NCBI RefSeq assembly: GCF_001278845.1
Contig: NZ_CP012590.1
Coordinates: 682,001 to 746,000 of the forward strand
Length of the DNA: 64,000 nt
Source: Actinomyces sp. oral taxon 414
GTDB lineage: Bacteria > Actinomycetota > Actinomycetes > Actinomycetales > Actinomycetaceae
Direction of reading: 5' to 3'
Numbering within the stretch: the first letter of the stretch is position 1; the number at the start of each line of letters is the position of its first letter. A program made the translations under genes and the position numbers. Below are positions 37,538 through 47,442 of the stretch, piece after piece. The notes beneath the pieces were generated by a model. The model had not been told where the DNA came from. It did not search any database and was given only the letters and a program-made list of their open reading frames with translations.

Positions 37538-38355
37538 GCCGCCCCGGCCCCGACTCCGGCGCCGGCGGCGGCCCCGGCGGCGTGCGCGCCCGCGTGATCG
37601 GCTCGCGGCTGCGCGTGGGCGCCTTCGCGCGCCCCGGCGACGCCCTCACCCTGATCCAGGGCGACGCCACCACCTGCGGGGCCACCGCCGTCCTGGCCGC
37701 CCGCCTGCTGCTGGGGGACGCCCCGCCCGCCCTGGCCGCCCGCGCGCGGGGCCCCCGGCCCGTGCGGGCCCTGGAGCGGGCCCTGGCCGCCGAGGGCCGC
37801 CGCCTCCAGGCGCATATGAACCGGCGCGCGGGCGGGCCGCTGGGCCCCCTGCCGTGGACGCGGCGGCTCGGCTCGACGCCGTGGGCCGTGGCCGCGGCCA
37901 TGAGCGCCCCGGCGGGAGGCGGGCCGCGCTACGCGGTGCGCCGGGTGGACGACGCCGGCCCCGCCTGGCCCGGGGACGTCGAGGCCCTGCGGGCCCGCCT
38001 GGCGGACGGGGCCCCGGTGATCCTCCTGACCGGCGGGCCGCTCGCCCGCCCCCGGCCCGACGACGGGATCCTGGCGGGGGCGCTGCACCGGGTCCTGGCC
38101 GCAGGCCCGGCGCTGCCGCGCCACTACGTCCTGGCCGTGCCCGCCATGCCCGCCGGCCCCCCGGAGCCGGGGGCCGGGCGCGTACGCGTCTACGACCCCT
38201 CCTCGGGCGCCGTCGGCGTCCTGGACCTACTCGCCCCGCGCGGACGCCACGGCCCCGGCCCCCGCGAGCTCGGCTACTGGCCGCGCATCCTGTCCCTCAT
38301 CGAGCCCCGGGCGGAGCACCCGCGCGGGGCGGCCCAGACGGAAGGAGACCTGTGA
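37534..38355 (+). CDS. Uncharacterised protein with a papain/C39-like Cys-His-Asp pattern, in the deo operon
   Basis: I do not recognise the family. The 273-residue product shows [22 protein letters not shown] (Gln42, Cys48), [11 protein letters not shown] (His197) and [14 protein letters not shown] (Asp221). Order and spacing fit a C39/papain-like catalytic set (oxyanion Gln, nucleophile Cys, His, Asp). No signal peptide or membrane segment is seen. It starts with GTG overlapping the deoA stop and ends overlapping the deoC GTG, so it is translationally coupled to nucleoside catabolism. Peptidase, transglutaminase-like or inactive roles remain open. Confidence 0.7.
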   Translation: MSRPGPDSGAGGGPGGVRARVIGSRLRVGAFARPGDALTLIQGDATTCGATAVLAARLLLGDAPPALAARARGPRPVRALERALAAEGRRLQAHMNRRAGGPLGPLPWTRRLGSTPWAVAAAMSAPAGGGPRYAVRRVDDAGPAWPGDVEALRARLADGAPVILLTGGPLARPRPDDGILAGALHRVLAAGPALPRHYVLAVPAMPAGPPEPGAGRVRVYDPSSGAVGVLDLLAPRGRHGPGPRELGYWPRILSLIEPRAEHPRGAAQTEGDL

Positions 38356-39005
38356 CCACCCGCCGCGACATCGCCCGCATGATCGACCACACCCTCCTCA
38401 GGCCCGAGGCCACCGGCGCGCAGGTCGCCGCCCTGGTCGCCCAGGGCGCCGAACTCGGCGTCTTCTCGGTGTGCGTGTCCCCCAACCAGCTGCCCCTCCG
38501 CACCCCCGACGGGCTCGCCGTGACCACGGTCTGCGGCTTCCCCTCGGGCGCCCACGCCACCGCCGTCAAGGCGGCCGAGGCCGCCGGGGCCGTGGCCGCA
38601 GGGGCGGACGAGATCGACATGGTCGTCAACCTCAAACTGGTCAAGGAGCACGACTTCGACGCCGTCGAGGCGGACGTGCGCGCCGTCAGGGGGGCGGTGG
38701 GGGAGGGGGTCCTCAAGGTCATTATCGAGTCGGCCGCCCTGAGCGACGAGGAGATCGTCGCCTGCTGCCGGGCCGCCCAGAGCGCCGGGGCCGACTTCGT
38801 CAAGACCTCCACCGGCTTCCACCCGGCGGGCGGGGCCGACGTGCACGCCGTCGAGCTCATGCGCGCCACCGTGGGGGAGAGCCTGGGCGTCAAGGCCTCC
38901 GGCGGGATCCGCACCGCGGCCGACGCACTGGCCATGGTGGCCGCCGGGGCCAACCGTCTGGGCGTGTCCGCCACCGCCGCCATCCTCCGAGGCCTGGGCG
39001 ACTGA
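38352..39005 (+). CDS. deoC: Deoxyribose-phosphate aldolase
   Basis: DeoC splits deoxyribose-5-phosphate into acetaldehyde and glyceraldehyde-3-phosphate, finishing deoxynucleoside breakdown. The 217-residue TIM-barrel product has [30 protein letters not shown], the Schiff-base lysine in [14 protein letters not shown] and [17 protein letters not shown] at 38352 follows AAGGAG by 4 nt and overlaps the previous stop. Confidence 0.96.
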   Translation: MTTRRDIARMIDHTLLRPEATGAQVAALVAQGAELGVFSVCVSPNQLPLRTPDGLAVTTVCGFPSGAHATAVKAAEAAGAVAAGADEIDMVVNLKLVKEHDFDAVEADVRAVRGAVGEGVLKVIIESAALSDEEIVACCRAAQSAGADFVKTSTGFHPAGGADVHAVELMRATVGESLGVKASGGIRTAADALAMVAAGANRLGVSATAAILRGLGD

Positions 39006-39042
39006 GGCCGCCCCGATGCGGGGGCGGGACGGCCGCGACGAC

Positions 39043-39071
39043 TTGAAAGTTTCGTATGGCCGAAATATTCT
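39043..39071 (+). promoter_or_regulatory. Promoter and candidate metal-regulator operator of the Zn/Mn ABC operon
   Basis: TTGAAA (39043-39048), a 17-nt spacer and TATTCT (39066-39071) form the best -35/-10 pair in the window. Transcription would start within a few bases of the ATG at 39080. Between the boxes TTTCG (39050-39054) and CGAAA (39061-39065) form an inverted repeat, a plausible site for a DtxR/MntR- or Zur-type repressor. The regulator's identity is inferred from the genes controlled. Confidence 0.6.
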
Positions 39072-39079
39072 CCGGGCTC

Positions 39080-40275
39080 ATGAGAAGAGTCATCACCAGA
39101 TCGCGGCGCGCGGCGCTCGTCCTCTCCGCGCTCGCTCTGGCCGTCCCCGCCCTGGCGGCCTGCTCCCCCGGCACCGGGGCCCAGAACCCCAACGCCACCC
39201 AGATCAAGGCGGTCGCCTCGACCACCCAGATCTGCGACTACGTCACCCAGCTCGCCTCCGGCGGGCAGGACCTCGCCTTCACCCGCACGGGCGCGGACGG
39301 CAAGACCGCCGAGCTCGGCGCCGACGCCGCCACCGCCCCGGTGCACCTGAGCCTGACCTGCCTGCTGGCCCCCAACGCCTCCGCCCACGAGCACGAGATG
39401 ACCGCCGCCCAGTCCCGGGCGCTGTCCGAGGCGGACCTCTTCCTCGTCTCCGGAGTCGACCTGGAGCACTTCCTCGACGACGCCGTGACCTCCACCGGCT
39501 TCAAGGGCACCATGGTCGTCACCTCCGGGGTCCTGGGCGCCGCCGACATCGACGACCTGGCCGCCCAGCAGGCCAAGGAGAAGGACCTGCCCTACACCGT
39601 GGACCGCGGCGCCGCCAAGGTCGACGTCGCCCCCTGGCCCTTCCCGCCCGAGGACGGCCAGAGCGCCCCCGAATTCCGCTTCGACCCCCACGTGTGGACC
39701 TCGCCGAAGAACGCGATCGTCCAGGTGACCAATATCGGCGCCGCCCTGGAGAAGGCCGCGCCCTCCGGCGCGCAGACCATCAAGAGCCACGTCGACGCCT
39801 ACACGGCCCGGCTCAACGACCTCGACCAGTGGGCCCGCGACACCCTGGCCTCCGTGCCCCCGGAGCGGCGCGTCCTGTTCACCAGCCACGACGCCTTCGG
39901 CTACTTCTCCGCCGAGTACGACGTCCGCTTCGAGGGCGCCGCCCTGTCCGACTTCAACGCCCAGCAGGACGCCACCGCCCAGAAGATCCAGCAGACCGCC
40001 GACGCCGTCAGGGCCTCCGGCGCGGTCGCGATCTTCGCGGAGAACTCCAACAACTCCAAGTCCGTCGAGAAGGTCGCCTCCCTCGCCGGAGTCAGGGCGA
40101 TCATCGGCGACGAGGCGCTCTACGGCGACTCCCTGGGAGAACCGGGCTCGGACGGGCAGACCTACATCGGCTCCATCCTCCACAACGTCACCAACCTCGC
40201 CATCGCCTGGGGCTCCACCCCCGCGCCCGTGCCCCAGACCCTGACGCAGTGGACGCCGACCCAGACGGTCGCGCC

Positions 40276-40279
<4 letters not shown>
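39080..40279 (+). CDS. Zinc/manganese ABC transporter substrate-binding lipoprotein
   Basis: A cluster A-I (ZnuA/PsaA-like) metal-binding protein of 399 residues. It has an Arg-rich start, a hydrophobic signal and lipobox ALAAC near residue 27. Probable metal ligands are His in NASAHEHEMT, FDPHVWTSP and FTSHDAFGYF, plus the acidic pair near FAENSNNSK and GDEALYGD. A His/acidic-rich loop typical of zinc proteins is short here, so Mn or Zn cannot be separated. The next three genes overlap or abut it and complete the importer. Confidence 0.9.
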
Positions 40280-41072
<793 letters not shown>

Positions 41073-41073
<1 letters not shown>

Positions 41074-41966
41074 TGGACGCCTTCGTCCAGGCGGTGGAGT
41101 GGCTGCGCCTCCTCCTGGTCCACGTGCCCGGCCTGGCGCCCCTGGCGGCGGCCCCCTACCTCTTCCGGCCGCTGCTCATGGTACTGGCCCTGGGCGCCGC
41201 CGGCGCCCTCGTCGGCGTCCTGGTCAACCTGCGCTGCGCCGAATTCCACGCCGAAGCCCTCGTCCACGCCGTCTTCCCCGGAATCGTCGTCGGAGCCGTC
41301 TACCGGGGCATCGAGGCCATTATCCCCGCCGCGGCCGTGGCCGGCGTCGCGGCCGCCGCAGTCCTGACCTGGGTGGGCCATCGCTCCCGCCGGGAGGCCT
41401 CGGAGGCCGGCACGGCCGTGGTCCTGACCTCCTTCTTCTCCATCGGCCTCATTATCCTGCTCGCCAAGGGCGACATGTCCGGCCAGCTCGAGGCCCTCAT
41501 GTTCGGACGCCTGCTGGAGATCACCGACGTCCGCCTCGCCCAGGCCCTGGCCGTGAGCGCCATCGCCCTGCTCCTGGTCCTGGCCACCTGGAAGGAACAG
41601 GTCGCCCACGCCTTCGACCCGGTCGGCGCACGCGCGAGCGGCCTGCGCCCGGTGGTGCTCGACCTGGTCCTCAATGCGGCGGTGGCCGGCGTCGTCGTCT
41701 CCGCCTCCACGGCCGTGGGCACCCTCCTGGTCATCGGCTACCTCGTCATCCCCGGGGCCACGGGCCGCATTCTGGCCGGGCGGGTGCGGACCATGGTGGC
41801 CATCTCCCTGGCCACCGGCGTGGGCGGGGGCTACCTCGGACTGCTGATTATGATCGCGCCCCTGCCCCGGCCGGTGTCCCCGCAGGCCTGCGTCGTGCTG
41901 GTCATGGCCGCCGCCCTCCTGACGGCCGCCGCCACCCGCTCGCACCGGACGGGGGCGAGCGCATGA
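41073..41966 (+). CDS. Zinc/manganese ABC transporter permease 1
   Basis: A 297-residue ABC-3 family permease with about eight membrane segments. It includes FHAEALVHAVFPGIVVGAV, the family's conserved cytoplasmic coupling stretch, and GTLLVIGYLVIPGATGRILA. It is coupled by overlap to the ATPase upstream and to a second permease downstream. Confidence 0.92.
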
Positions 41967-42838
41967 GCGTGAGCTGGCAACTGCTCGCCCTGCCCCTGAC
42001 CGAGGCCCTCGTCATGGGGCTGCTGGCCGGACTCGTCGGAGCGCTGGCACTGCTCGACCGGCGCATCTTCCTCACCGAATCCCTCACCCACTCGACCTTC
42101 CCGGGCGCAGTGGCCGGCGTCGTCGCGGCCTCGGAGGCCGCCACGGCACTCACCGGCGCCCGCGCCGGCCACGAGACACTGACCGTCGCCCTCCTCATCG
42201 GCGCGGTCCTCCTGTGCCTGCCCATGGCCCAGCTCATGCGATGGCTGTCCACCGTGCCGGGCGTATCCTCCCAGTGCGCCGCCGGCGTCGTGCTGGCGGT
42301 CGGCTTCTCCCTGGGCCACCTGCTGAGCACCTGGTTCGCGCCGCTGCCCCTCAAGGTCGACGGCTTCCTGGCCGGCTCACTGCTCAACGTCGGCGTCACG
42401 GACGTGGCCCTGACGACGGCGGTGCTCGCCACGGCGCTCGCGGTCGTCGCCGTGGGCGGGCGCCTTCTCGTCTTCCACTGCTTCGACGCCGTGGGCTACC
42501 GCGCCGCCGGACTGAGGAGCGGCCCGGCCGAGGCGGCCATCCTCATTCTGATCTGCCTGACCATTGGGGCGCTCGTGCCCGCCATTGGCACGATCCTGCC
42601 GATCGCCCTCATTGCCGCGCCGGCGGCCTCCCTAGTCGCCTGGGTCCGCGGCTCCCGCGGGCTCCTGGTGGGGGCGGCCGTCCTGGGCGCCGCCTGCTGC
42701 CTGGTCGGCACCGGCCTGGCGGTGGCGCTGGAGCTGAGCGTCGGCGGCGTCATCGCCACGCTGTGCGGGGGCGTGTACGCCCTGTCCCGCCTCGCCCGCC
42801 TCATACGCCCAGGACGCCGCGCAAGTCGCTCCTCATGA
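41963..42838 (+). CDS. Zinc/manganese ABC transporter permease 2
   Basis: A 291-residue ABC-3 permease with RRIFLTESLTHSTFPGAVAGV, the counterpart of the coupling motif, and IGTILPIALIAAPAASLVAW. Two different permeases imply a heterodimeric channel. It starts at an ATGA overlap. Its 3' end overlaps the convergent phosphoglucomutase gene by 38 bp. Confidence 0.91.
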   Translation: MSVSWQLLALPLTEALVMGLLAGLVGALALLDRRIFLTESLTHSTFPGAVAGVVAASEAATALTGARAGHETLTVALLIGAVLLCLPMAQLMRWLSTVPGVSSQCAAGVVLAVGFSLGHLLSTWFAPLPLKVDGFLAGSLLNVGVTDVALTTAVLATALAVVAVGGRLLVFHCFDAVGYRAAGLRSGPAEAAILILICLTIGALVPAIGTILPIALIAAPAASLVAWVRGSRGLLVGAAVLGAACCLVGTGLAVALELSVGGVIATLCGGVYALSRLARLIRPGRRASRSS

Positions 42839-44558
42839 GCTCCAGCCGCTCGGCGGCGGTGCGCCGGGCCACCTCCACCGGCTCGTCGACGGCCACCGGC
42901 ACCACGACCTCGCAGTAGCACTTGAGTTTGGGCTCGGTGCCCGAGGGGCGGATGACGACCCGGTCGTTCGCGGCCGTCTTGAAAATGAGGCCGTCGGTGG
43001 GGGGCAGCCGGCCGCCGTTGCCGTCCGAGGCGCCGTCGAGCAGGTCGAAGACGTCGACGACGGGCGAGCCGGCCAGCACGGCGGGGCCGCCGCCGGCCCG
43101 CAGCCGCTCCATGGTCGAGGCGATGAAGGACGGGTCGCTCACGCGCACGCTCAGCGGGCTCGTGGCATACAGGCCGTGCTCGCGCGCCAGGCGGTCCAGC
43201 AGCCAGGGCAGCGCGCGCCCCTGCTGCTTGAGCACGCCGGCCAGGGCCGCCAGGCGCACGGCCGCCGAAATACCGTCCTTGTCGCGCACGGCGGCCGGGT
43301 CGACGCAGTAGCCCAGCGCCTCCTCGTAGCCGAACACGAGCCCGGGCACGCGACTGATCCACTTGAAGCCGGTGAGCGTATTGCGGTGGGCCAGCCCGTG
43401 CGCCTGGGCGATGCGGCGCAGCAGTCGGGAGGAGACAATGGAGCTGGCCAGGACCCCGGCCCCGGTGAAGGAGGCGAGCTCGGCCGCCTGCTCGCCCAGG
43501 AGCGCCCCCACCTCGTCGCCCGTGAGCCGGCGCCAGCCGCCGGGGGCGTGCGCGTCCGGGACGGCGGCCGCGCAGCGGTCCGCGTCCGGGTCGTTGGCGA
43601 GCACCAGGTCGGCGCCGACCTCGCGCGCCAACTCCAGGGACAGGTCCAAGGCGCCGGGCTCCTCGGGATTGGGGAAGTCGACGGTGGGGAAGTCCGGGTC
43701 GGGCTCGAACTGCTCGGCGACCACGACGACGTCGTCGAAACCGGCGCGCACGAGCGCCTCGCGGCAGACGCGCCCGCCCACCCCGTGCAGGGCGGTGAGC
43801 ACGATCCGCAGGGGGGCGGCGGCCCCCGCGCGGGCGGAGCGCACCACGGCGTCGAGGTACTCCTCGACCATGTCGGCGCCGACGGCCCCCCAGCCGGAGG
43901 CGGGCATGGGCACCCGCGCCGGCGGCCCGACGGCGGCAATGCGCTCGGCGATCTCGTCGTCGTAGGGCGGGACGATCTGGGCGCCCCGGCCCGGGCCGGT
44001 CACGGCCCGCCCGCCCAGGTACACCTTGTACCCGTTGTCCTGCGGCGGGTTGTGCGAGGCGGTCACCATGACCCCGGCGTCGGCCCCCAGGCGGCGCAGC
44101 GCGAAGGCCAGCACCGGGGTGGGGCAGCGCTCGTCGAACAGGAGGGCGCGCCCGCCGGCCCCGGTCACCACGCGGGCGGTGTCACGGGCGAAGACGGCCG
44201 ATCCGTGCCGCGCGTCGTAGCCGATGACGACGGTGAAGCCCTCGCCCAGCCGCTCACGCAGCCAGGCGCTCAGGCCCGCGGCGGCCCGAATGACGACGGC
44301 GCGGTTCATCCGGTTCGGCCCGGCGCCCAGGCGGCCCCGCAGTCCCGCCGTGCCGAACCGGAGGGGCCCGGCGAAGGCGTCGGCCAGCTCGGCCGCGGCC
44401 GCCGCGTCGCCGGCCTGGCGGGCGGCCAGGAGGCGGCTCAGCTCCTCGCGCGTGCCGGGATCGGGGTCCCCGGCGATCCAGGCGGCCACGGCCTCGGCGT
44501 CGAAGGGCGCCGGAATGGGGCGGGCAGCGTCGAGGCCGTTCTCGGAGGGCTGAGTCAT
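42801..44558 (-). CDS. Phosphoglucomutase/phosphomannomutase (alpha-D-phosphohexomutase)
   Basis: The 585-residue enzyme interconverts hexose-1- and 6-phosphates. It has GTAGLRGRLGAGPNRMN at the N-terminus, the catalytic phosphoserine loop TASHNPPQDNGYKVY (residues ~166-180), the metal loop ANDPDADR, the sugar loop GYEEALGY and the phosphate loop RPSGTEPKLK. Length fits the PgmB/Pgm2-type class. Together with ManC it could feed GDP-mannose. ATG at 44558 lies 7 nt after TACCGT; the frame is open upstream, but no start there has support. Confidence 0.93.
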   Translation of the reverse strand: MTQPSENGLDAARPIPAPFDAEAVAAWIAGDPDPGTREELSRLLAARQAGDAAAAAELADAFAGPLRFGTAGLRGRLGAGPNRMNRAVVIRAAAGLSAWLRERLGEGFTVVIGYDARHGSAVFARDTARVVTGAGGRALLFDERCPTPVLAFALRRLGADAGVMVTASHNPPQDNGYKVYLGGRAVTGPGRGAQIVPPYDDEIAERIAAVGPPARVPMPASGWGAVGADMVEEYLDAVVRSARAGAAAPLRIVLTALHGVGGRVCREALVRAGFDDVVVVAEQFEPDPDFPTVDFPNPEEPGALDLSLELAREVGADLVLANDPDADRCAAAVPDAHAPGGWRRLTGDEVGALLGEQAAELASFTGAGVLASSIVSSRLLRRIAQAHGLAHRNTLTGFKWISRVPGLVFGYEEALGYCVDPAAVRDKDGISAAVRLAALAGVLKQQGRALPWLLDRLAREHGLYATSPLSVRVSDPSFIASTMERLRAGGGPAVLAGSPVVDVFDLLDGASDGNGGRLPPTDGLIFKTAANDRVVIRPSGTEPKLKCYCEVVVPVAVDEPVEVARRTAAERLELMRSDLRGVLGV

Positions 44559-44645
44559 GCCCGTGACGGTACCGTTCGCAAGAGACCTTGAAACGCCACA
44601 ATGATCGCCCTCACGGGTGGTTCCGACCACAGGGGCGCACTCGCC

Positions 44646-45269
44646 TCACGCGGGCGGGGGAGGCGCCAGCGCGTGCCAGGCGGGCTCGAGCTCGAAGCCC
44701 AGCGCCCGATTGACGGCCAACGACCCGGCATTGACCCCGGCCCCGCCCGTGCCCCAGCACCGGGCCCCGGCGGCGCGGGTGACCAGGATGGAGGCGGCCT
44801 TGACGGCCGTGGCCAGCCCCCGGCGCCGGTGCGCCGCGTCCACCGCGGTGCGCTCCACCTCCCAGCGGTCGGGCTCGGGGCGCAGGATCGTGAAGGCGAC
44901 GAGCCCGCCGCCGGGGGCCGACGCCCCGAAGGCGAGCCACCGGCCCGCGGCCAGGTCGCGGCCCAAGTCCGCCGGCAGCGGCTCGTGGCGGGAGGCCGGG
45001 GTGTCGGGGAAGTCGGGGCCCACCCGCTCATCGAGATCCGCGAGCGCGGGCAGGTCGGCCCCGCCCAGGCGGCGCACGGCGTAGCCGGCTCGGCGCACCG
45101 CGGCCAGGGCCGCCTCCAGGGCGGAGACGTCGGCGTCGTCGGCCAGGGTCAGGCGCGCCCCCCAGGAGCGGGAGACCACCCGCCAGCCCAGGCCCGTGAG
45201 CCGGGCGTGCTCCGGGTCGTCCTCGCGCACGATCCGCAGGTCGGCTCGGGGACTCGGAGGCGGGTTCAC
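44646..45269 (-). CDS. GNAT-family N-acetyltransferase
   Basis: A 207-residue product with a C-terminal GNAT fold. It shows ERTAVDAAHRRRGLATAVKAASI, the acetyl-CoA pyrophosphate-binding motif A, and NAGSLAVNRALGFELEP (motif B). The acceptor substrate is unknown. GTG at 45269 lies 6 nt after TAGGGT, and dapE diverges from the same 44-nt interval with a TACCCT box, so both transcripts look leaderless. Confidence 0.85.
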   Translation of the reverse strand: MNPPPSPRADLRIVREDDPEHARLTGLGWRVVSRSWGARLTLADDADVSALEAALAAVRRAGYAVRRLGGADLPALADLDERVGPDFPDTPASRHEPLPADLGRDLAAGRWLAFGASAPGGGLVAFTILRPEPDRWEVERTAVDAAHRRRGLATAVKAASILVTRAAGARCWGTGGAGVNAGSLAVNRALGFELEPAWHALAPPPPA

Positions 45270-45313
45270 CCCGCCACCCTACCCGGCGCCCGCCTTGCGC
45301 CTACCCTGGCCCC

Positions 45314-46486
45314 ATGACCCGCGCCGCGACCGCCCCCGAACCCGTCGTCCTGCCCGCGCTGGAGGGGCCCCTGGCCGACCTCGCCCTGGCCCTCGTCGAC
45401 GCCCCCAGCGTCTCGGGCGCCGAGGGCCCGCTGGCCGACGCCGTCGAGACCGCCCTGGCCGCCCGCCCCCACCTGGAGGTCCTGCGCCACGGCGACACCG
45501 TCGTGGCCCGCACCCGCCTGGGGCGCCCCGGGCGGGTCGTCGTCGCCGGCCACCTCGACACCGTGCCGGTCTCCCGGCGCACCGGCAATGTCCCCGGCCG
45601 CCTGGAGACGCGCGCCGGCGAACCGGTGGTGTGGGGGCGGGGCAGCGTCGATATGAAGGGCGGCGTCGCCGTCGCCCTGCACCTGGCCGCGACCCTGAGC
45701 GCCCCGCGCCGGGATGTGACCTGGGTCTTCTACGACAACGAGGAGGTCGTGGGCGAGCGCAACGGGCTGGGTCGGGCGCTGGCGGCCCACCCCGACTGGT
45801 TCGAGGCGGACCTGGCGGTCCTGGGCGAGCCCACCGGCGCCGGCATTGAGGGCGGTTGCAATGGCACCCTGCGCCTCATCCTTCACGTGCCGGGCACGGC
45901 CGCCCACTCCGCGCGGGCCTGGCGCGGCGCCAACGCCATCCACGCCGCCGCCGCCCTCATCGAGCGCGTCAAGGCGGCGCCGGTGCGCACCGTGGAGGTC
46001 GAGGGTCTGGCCTTCCGCGAGTCCTTCTCCGTGGTCCTCATCGAGGGCGGCACGGCCGCCAACACCATCCCCGACCACTGCCGCGTCACCGTCAACTACC
46101 GCTTCGCCCCCGACCTGGACGGCCCGGCGGCCCTGGCCCGCGCCAGGCGCGTGCTGGCCGGGCTGGATCCCGACGGCGCCGAGGCCGACCCGCCCATCGA
46201 CGCGGGCACCGGGCCGGTGGAGGTCGAGCTGGACGACCTCAGCCCGGCGGCCCGCCCGGGCCTGGACTCGCCCGGCGCGCGCGAGCTCGTCGACCTGGTG
46301 CGCGGGCGGGGGGGCGCGGTGGGCCCCAAGTACGGCTGGACCGACGTGGCCCGCTTCTCGGCGGCCGGCGTGCCCGCGCTCAACCTCGGCCCGGGCGACC
46401 CCATGCAGTGCCACACCGACGACGAGCACTGCCCCCTCGCCCAGATCGAGGCGGTCGCCGCGATCCTGCGGGACTGGTTGGCATGA
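45314..46486 (+). CDS. dapE: Succinyl-diaminopimelate desuccinylase
   Basis: DapE releases LL-diaminopimelate for lysine and peptidoglycan. The 390-residue M20-type metallohydrolase has AGHLDTVPV (Zn His), GRGSVDMKGGVAV (bridging Asp), DNEEVVGERNG (catalytic Glu), LGEPTGAGIEGGCNGT and QCHTDDEHC near the end (last Zn His). Gly-rich dimer-domain motifs lie between. TACCCT at 45302-45307 ends 6 nt before the ATG. The next gene overlaps by 4 nt. Confidence 0.93.
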   Translation: MTRAATAPEPVVLPALEGPLADLALALVDAPSVSGAEGPLADAVETALAARPHLEVLRHGDTVVARTRLGRPGRVVVAGHLDTVPVSRRTGNVPGRLETRAGEPVVWGRGSVDMKGGVAVALHLAATLSAPRRDVTWVFYDNEEVVGERNGLGRALAAHPDWFEADLAVLGEPTGAGIEGGCNGTLRLILHVPGTAAHSARAWRGANAIHAAAALIERVKAAPVRTVEVEGLAFRESFSVVLIEGGTAANTIPDHCRVTVNYRFAPDLDGPAALARARRVLAGLDPDGAEADPPIDAGTGPVEVELDDLSPAARPGLDSPGARELVDLVRGRGGAVGPKYGWTDVARFSAAGVPALNLGPGDPMQCHTDDEHCPLAQIEAVAAILRDWLA

Positions 46487-47442
46487 GGCCGACCACGCGC
46501 CCGGCCCGGGACGACGACGGGGACGGCGTCCTGCCGGACCGGTGGGCGCAGGGCGGCAACCGCCGCTCCTTCGTGGCCGAGCTCGACGGCGCCGTCCTGG
46601 GCCACTGCCGCGGCGTCGACAGCTCCTTCCACCCCGGTTCGCGCACCTTCATCCTCCAGGTGGATCCCGACCTGCCCCGCGAGGCGGCGGTGGCGGTGGC
46701 CGAGGCGCTCACCCGGGCCCAGCTGGCCGTCTCCGCACTGCCCCTCCGACTGCGCATAGGCGCGGACGACTGGCTGGAGCGGCGCGTCATGGACGCCTGC
46801 GACGGGGTCGTCGAGCAGGTGCTGGCGCCCTGGTGCTACCGGGTCGGCCCGGCGCTGCGGGCGTGGGCCGCCGCCCGTCCCGCCGCGGGCGGGCTGCGGC
46901 CCGTCGAACCCCGGGACGAGGAGCCCTTGGCCCGCCTGTGGGCCCGCCACTACGCCGCCCAGCACGCCCGCTGGGCGCCGTCGGCCGCCCCCGACGAGCT
47001 CCGGCGCCTGTTCGCCAAGACCCTGGCCCGCGACTCGCCCGACTCCTACGACCGGCGCGCCTCGCGCGTGCTGGAGCGCGACGGCGAGCTCGTCGCCGCG
47101 GCCCTGGTGTGGCCCGAGGAGGAGGAGGGGGAGGGCCGGGAGGTCAACCTGGTCTCCGCCACCTACGAGGACTCGACGGCGCTCGCGGACAAGGACGCCT
47201 GCCTGGCCGACGTCGTCGGGGCCTGCGAGGAGGGGGAGCGCCTCCTCCTCGACACCCATATGACCGAGCCGGGCGAGCGGATCCTGCGGGCGGAGCTGCC
47301 GCCCGCCGAGGACTCGCAGTGGACCCTCCTGGTGGCGCTACCGTGCGCCGGCGGGCAGCTGCGCCCCTTCCCCGCCGGCATTCTCACCGAGTGGGACGCC
47401 CCCGCCTGGGTGAGGGGGGCCGTCGGGTCCGCCCGCCCGTGA
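46483..47442 (+). CDS. Uncharacterised protein, possibly a double GNAT-like domain
   Basis: The 319-residue product is cytosolic. Residues ~25-130 (FVAELDGAVLGHCRGVDSSF) and ~150-310 (LRPVEPRDEEPLARLWARHY, ASRVLERDGELVAAALVW) each resemble degenerate GNAT halves, but I see no clean acetyl-CoA loop, so this is a weak call. It is coupled to dapE by an ATGA overlap. Its last ~105 bp overlap the convergent PrsW-like gene. Confidence 0.65.
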   Translation: MRPTTRPARDDDGDGVLPDRWAQGGNRRSFVAELDGAVLGHCRGVDSSFHPGSRTFILQVDPDLPREAAVAVAEALTRAQLAVSALPLRLRIGADDWLERRVMDACDGVVEQVLAPWCYRVGPALRAWAAARPAAGGLRPVEPRDEEPLARLWARHYAAQHARWAPSAAPDELRRLFAKTLARDSPDSYDRRASRVLERDGELVAAALVWPEEEEGEGREVNLVSATYEDSTALADKDACLADVVGACEEGERLLLDTHMTEPGERILRAELPPAEDSQWTLLVALPCAGGQLRPFPAGILTEWDAPAWVRGAVGSARP

